Shown here in pieces: positions 60,406 to 64,000 of a stretch of DNA of 64,000 nucleotides (its first letter is position 1; each line of letters begins with the position of its first letter). The stretch covers positions 13,151,001-13,215,000 of the forward strand of contig NC_092520.1 in the NCBI RefSeq assembly GCF_037038585.1, in the 5' to 3' direction. The notes beneath the pieces are model-generated. The model made no database searches, had not been told where the DNA came from, and was given only the letters and a program-made list of their open reading frames with translations. The translations under genes were made by a program, and so were the position numbers. The stretch comes from Patagioenas fasciata (lineage: Eukaryota > Chordata > Aves > Columbiformes > Columbidae).

Positions 60406-63086
60406 CTGCAGGAAGAGAAGGGAATATATAAATGTACAAATGAAGTCCCCATCCGATCCTTTCTATAGCTCAATAGCTTTTGTTCTCTGCTAGTTATACA
60501 TTTATTCTCTTTAAAAAAATTGCATTTGGAATCCTTCATCCATATCACCTCCTCCATTCCCTCGGGCTTCCTGACAATGAACATCATGTCACAACACCCC
60601 ACCTCCAGCTGGATATCATTAGCCTACAGGAGGAAAAAAACAAACCCAAAGCTTTGCTTAAAGTGCTGAGGCAATTTTCCACTGTCTGCTGTACCACTCC
60701 AACCAGTGTTATCTTACAGGGGATGAGCCTGTAGGTTTAAAAACTTGTTCCTCTTGGAGGCTTTGATGCTTAGCTCTGAGCAGAGATGGAGTATTTACAC
60801 TCATTGGGTAAAGTGCTGAACCGTCCTTCAACAAACGAATAAAATTCAGACTGCTTTGGTCTTAGACAAGCAGCTGGACCATGGGGATAAAAGCTTTGCT
60901 GCTCACACCAAGGATGGGCGGCACAGCAGCAGCAGTGGAGAATAACGCGCAACCACCCTCCACACTGTGGTTATTCAGAATGTGCTAAGTTTGCCCACAT
61001 CCTTGGCAAGTGTTCAGTCGTTCAATTGTTGATGCCATCTGTACAACCAAGGGCATCATCTCCACGTTCTTCCCGTGTTTGGCTGTTTTCAGAAGGTCAC
61101 TGGGCAAAGGGTCCTCACCCAGGGGGCTTCAGAGCACATGTGCGGGCCTGCGCCCCTGGGAGGACAGTGTCTGTAATTCAGCTGCCTAACAGAGGCATTC
61201 ACGGACATGTGAATCACAGAATCACAGAATGGTTGGAGTTGGAAGGGACCTCTGGAGATCATCCAGTCCAACCCACCTGCTAGAGCTGGTTCACCAGAGC
61301 AGATCACACATAAATGTGTCCAGGTGGGTCTGAATGTCTCCAGAGGAGACTCCACAGCCTCTCTGGGCAGCCTGTTCCAGGGCTCTGGCACCCTCAAAGT
61401 AAAGAAGTTTCTCCTCATATTCAGATGGAACCTCCTGTGCCCGTTGTCCCTCATCCTATTGTTGGGCACCACTGAAAAGAGTCTGATCCATTCTCTTGAT
61501 ACCCACCCTTCAGTTATTTATCAGCATAAATAAGATCCCCTCTCAGCCCTCTCTTCTCCAGGCTGAAATGCACCCCAGCATCATACTTGGCCTCCAGCTG
61601 CCAGTCCAAGAGCCCATAAAGCTTCTGAGAAACATGCCGTAGCTCCCAGCCCTGTAAATGTGTTCAGGACACCTGTGGCATCACAAGAGACTCTGAAAAC
61701 CAGACGCCTCAGGAGGGGGAAAGCCCTGTTTACTAACAGCTGTTAATCCATTCTAACAATGAAAAAGGGAAAAAAAGGAAAAAAATGAAAGATATTCTGC
61801 TGTGTATGGAATATCTTTTTTTATTAAACTTAAACCCACGGAGATAAAGACAGTCTTATCAGAATAAGGATTGGATTTATTGCAGGGTTTTGGGATGCTA
61901 CTGCAATTTGAATAGAATTAATAGGAGAGCATTTGGAAGGCTGTGGGTATACACATCTAACTGCTTTAGGGTAGGACATAGTAATAAGTTAAATTATCAT
62001 GGTGACTCCTTTGAATGGAGGCCATGAACTGTCCTGTTTATTTAAGAGCAGAGATGTTTTAGTTCCAATTTCATCTTCTGTGGAGCTTTTTTTTCCATGG
62101 GAGCCGGCTGCTCCTGAAGCAGTTAAGTAGAATGTTTGATTTACAGGCCCTGACTCCACCTTATTCTTTTTGGCAATATCTACCTGCTTTAGGCTCATAT
62201 AAAGACTGCAGAGTAAATTATCCAGATCAGCAGAGAATGCCATACAGGTAAATCCATTACCTGAGAGTGATCATGCATCCTTTATTTTACAGTCTTAGAT
62301 GCACTTTTGACCATGAAGTTTTCCTGCACCCACTGTTTTTTAATTGAAGTTTTCTGATTTGGTTTAAGATTGTTTACGATTTACTACTAGACTGCTGATT
62401 ATTCTACTCTATTAGGCTGGAACAGAACCACCTAGAATGTCCCTCCTGTTGTCTGGATCATGAAGAAGTTCAGTAGTCTGGTCATGGAAAAAGATGCCAA
62501 TACATACAGCAACGTACAGGTAAAATGTACATGTTGTTCAACAGCACTAAAATAATAAATTCAAATGTAACAAAAAACTTCAGTGATCATATTTAAGAAC
62601 TCATTTTCGTTTCTGACATTCAAAGTCCAGTGATTTGGTGCATATATGTGAACTATACTCATCAAATCACTCTCACAGACATATATACATGTATGTATTG
62701 ATAACCACTGGGCCAAGAGTACTTGATAAAATGACAGAAACAGAGTTCTTTCAGTGGATTTTTTTCTACAACATCTGGAGGGACAGAAAAGAAATTCTTT
62801 CTCTTCTGCCTTTCACTTTTATTCCAGATTTAGTGATATACTTTACAGTTTTCAAACAATAATTCTGGTGATAACTGGAATATGATTGAAAGCTACGTAT
62901 TCCCTTGTCTGAGATTACAAATAGTAAAAGACTTATCTCAGGTAGATTTGTGGGAGCTCGTAAGCTACTTAATGGACCAGGACAAGAAAGGAGCATGGAA
63001 CAAGCACTACAACTGCTTTATGCTATTTACCCTGTAATGAGATACACAAACATTCTTGGAGTGTATGTACTTTAAAGAGATGGTAC
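60406..63086 (-). other. SESN3: SESN3 intron with CR1 insertion
   Basis: Donor GTACCA, acceptor CTTCCTGCAG. It contains the minus-strand CR1 at 61,211-61,567. An 84-codon minus-strand frame at 61,989-62,243 was considered as an extra exon but lacks good splice sites. Confidence 0.88.
61211..61567 (-). mobile_element. CR1 fragment in SESN3 intron, about 357 bases
   Basis: Starts with the tail GAATCACAGAATCACAGAAT, then GGTTGGAGTTGGAAGGGACC, TCTGGAGATCATCCAGTCCA, TCCAGAGGAGACTCCACAGC and AGATCCCCTCTCAGCCCTCT, ending at CTTCTCCAGGCTGAA. Same orientation as SESN3. The intact tail and few visible differences suggest a fairly young copy. Confidence 0.93.
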
Positions 63087-63202
63087 CTGAGCTCTGAATG
63101 TTGGCAGATGGTCTTCTCCTCGCCTTGCAAAGTCTTTGTACCCAAACCCAGGATCTTCAATATAGCGGGAGACATCTGTAGAAACTATTTCATCATCAAA
63201 TG
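63087..63202 (-). CDS. SESN3: SESN3 coding exon (start of C-terminal domain in window)
   Basis: SESN3 (sestrin 3) is a cytosolic stress-induced protein that binds GATOR2 and so restrains mTORC1; it is also a FoxO target. This 116-base exon adds two bases to a split codon and encodes [21 protein letters not shown], then [16 protein letters not shown]. Acceptor TTATTCACAG right of 63,202, donor CAG|GTACCA at 63,086. With the three exons to its left it supplies about the last 178 residues of a protein near 490 residues long. The N-terminal alkylhydroperoxidase-like domain is encoded beyond the right edge. Confidence 0.96.
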
Positions 63203-64000
63203 CTGTGAATAAAACAGCAAAGTACTTTGCTTTAGGCAAGGACATGAGTTAGCGCTGACTTCCAACCACCACTCTGCTACAGGACTAGACAACAATTTTA
63301 GAAGTTGTGCAAAGGGAAGAGTGCAGTACAAAGCAACCAAACTTTTCAACCCCAATCTGCTTGTATGGGATCCATCCTTTTCATTGAGTCACCTAAACGT
63401 CAGCCCACACCAGACATTGAACGTAGTCCTACAACATGGGAAGAGATGGGCTAAACTCCTGCCTGCAGGTGTGCTTTTCTTTCTGCTGACTTCTGAGGGA
63501 GGCCAGGTGTCTCAGGTCAGGAACATGAATCCTATTCGTAAAGTCACTGTATTAGGATAAGAAACACAAAAATGCACTGTTGGTAACAGGATTGCTATGC
63601 CGAGCAGGTACGGTGCCCAGAATTACACTGGCTCTGTTTTGTAACCTGGACTATGAGCAACCAGAAAGCAACACAACACTCCACTTGTAAATATCAGTGG
63701 AAGATTATATGAGAGCAAAGAGCTGTACAGTACATCAGGCTGAAATGCTGCCAGAAGCTCTAGTAACTAAGCATCTTCAAAGAGCTCCAAAACGTGTCAC
63801 TAAGCAAGCGAGGTTCCCTATCAGGAATCAATCTTCCCCTCCCGAATAAACAGGTGGCTCGATGGCCTAACTACCTCTGCAGAAGTTGAATACTCCACAG
63901 CTGACTGCATTTGACCCTGGTGTTAAAAACCTGGCTCGCTTCCACATGCACTGACAGAACAGTTGCCATATGTCCACTGTTAACACCTCGAAAAGTCAGT
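63203..64000 (-). other. SESN3: SESN3 intron continuing past the right edge
   Basis: No further exon of SESN3 was recognised between the acceptor at 63,203 and the window end, so the gene continues to the right. No repeat was seen. Confidence 0.8.

Noticed and set aside
61989-62243. Extra SESN3 exon or nested gene on the minus strand
   Set aside because: The 84-residue product matches no part of sestrins, and no good acceptor or donor flanks it. Known sestrin exons join without it in phase.

Overview
The window looks like nuclear DNA from a bird. Thirteen recognisable fragments of CR1 (the main avian non-LTR retrotransposon) lie on both strands, several ending in the typical ATTCTRTGA-type 3' tail. 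There is one clear solo LTR of an avian endogenous retrovirus and a second LTR-like segment. The genes are spliced vertebrate genes with canonical GT-AG junctions. The gene set CWC15, ENDOD1, SESN3 is the block known from human 11q21, and its equivalent is expected in birds. I cannot name the species.

Region 1-14,070 is CWC15 on the minus strand: a non-coding first exon in a CpG island (about 13.9 kb) and four coding exons (11,923-12,053; 9,748-9,860; 8,719-8,807; 7,846-7,956) encoding residues 1-148. The last 80 or so residues are not in the 7.8 kb to the left, so that stretch appears to be one long intron running off the window. Region 14,070-29,200 is intergenic, with CR1 pieces and a 0.7 kb pyrimidine microsatellite that has grown inside a CR1. 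Region 29,200-37,085 is ENDOD1 on the plus strand: a CpG promoter with a (TCC)11 tract, exon 1 at 29,731-30,024 and exon 2 at 35,952-37,085, giving a complete 475-residue protein. Region 37,086-50,740 is intergenic, rich in CR1 (including a head-to-head pair) and holding the LTRs. Region 50,745-64,000 is the 3' part of SESN3 on the minus strand: a probable 7.7 kb 3' UTR, the last four coding exons, and introns that carry two CR1s. ENDOD1 and SESN3 are convergent.

The genes do not form a pathway. CWC15 is a spliceosome component, SESN3 is a leucine/stress-responsive inhibitor of mTORC1 signalling through GATOR2, and ENDOD1 is a secretory-pathway protein with a degenerate nuclease domain. I found no operon, CRISPR array, tRNA or rRNA. 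I did not find an undescribed system. The points most worth checking are the microsatellite nested in CR1, the solo LTR with a perfect target duplication, the lost catalytic motif in ENDOD1, the paired inverted CR1s, the GC-rich island inside the SESN3 3' UTR, and the missing CWC15 3' exons.
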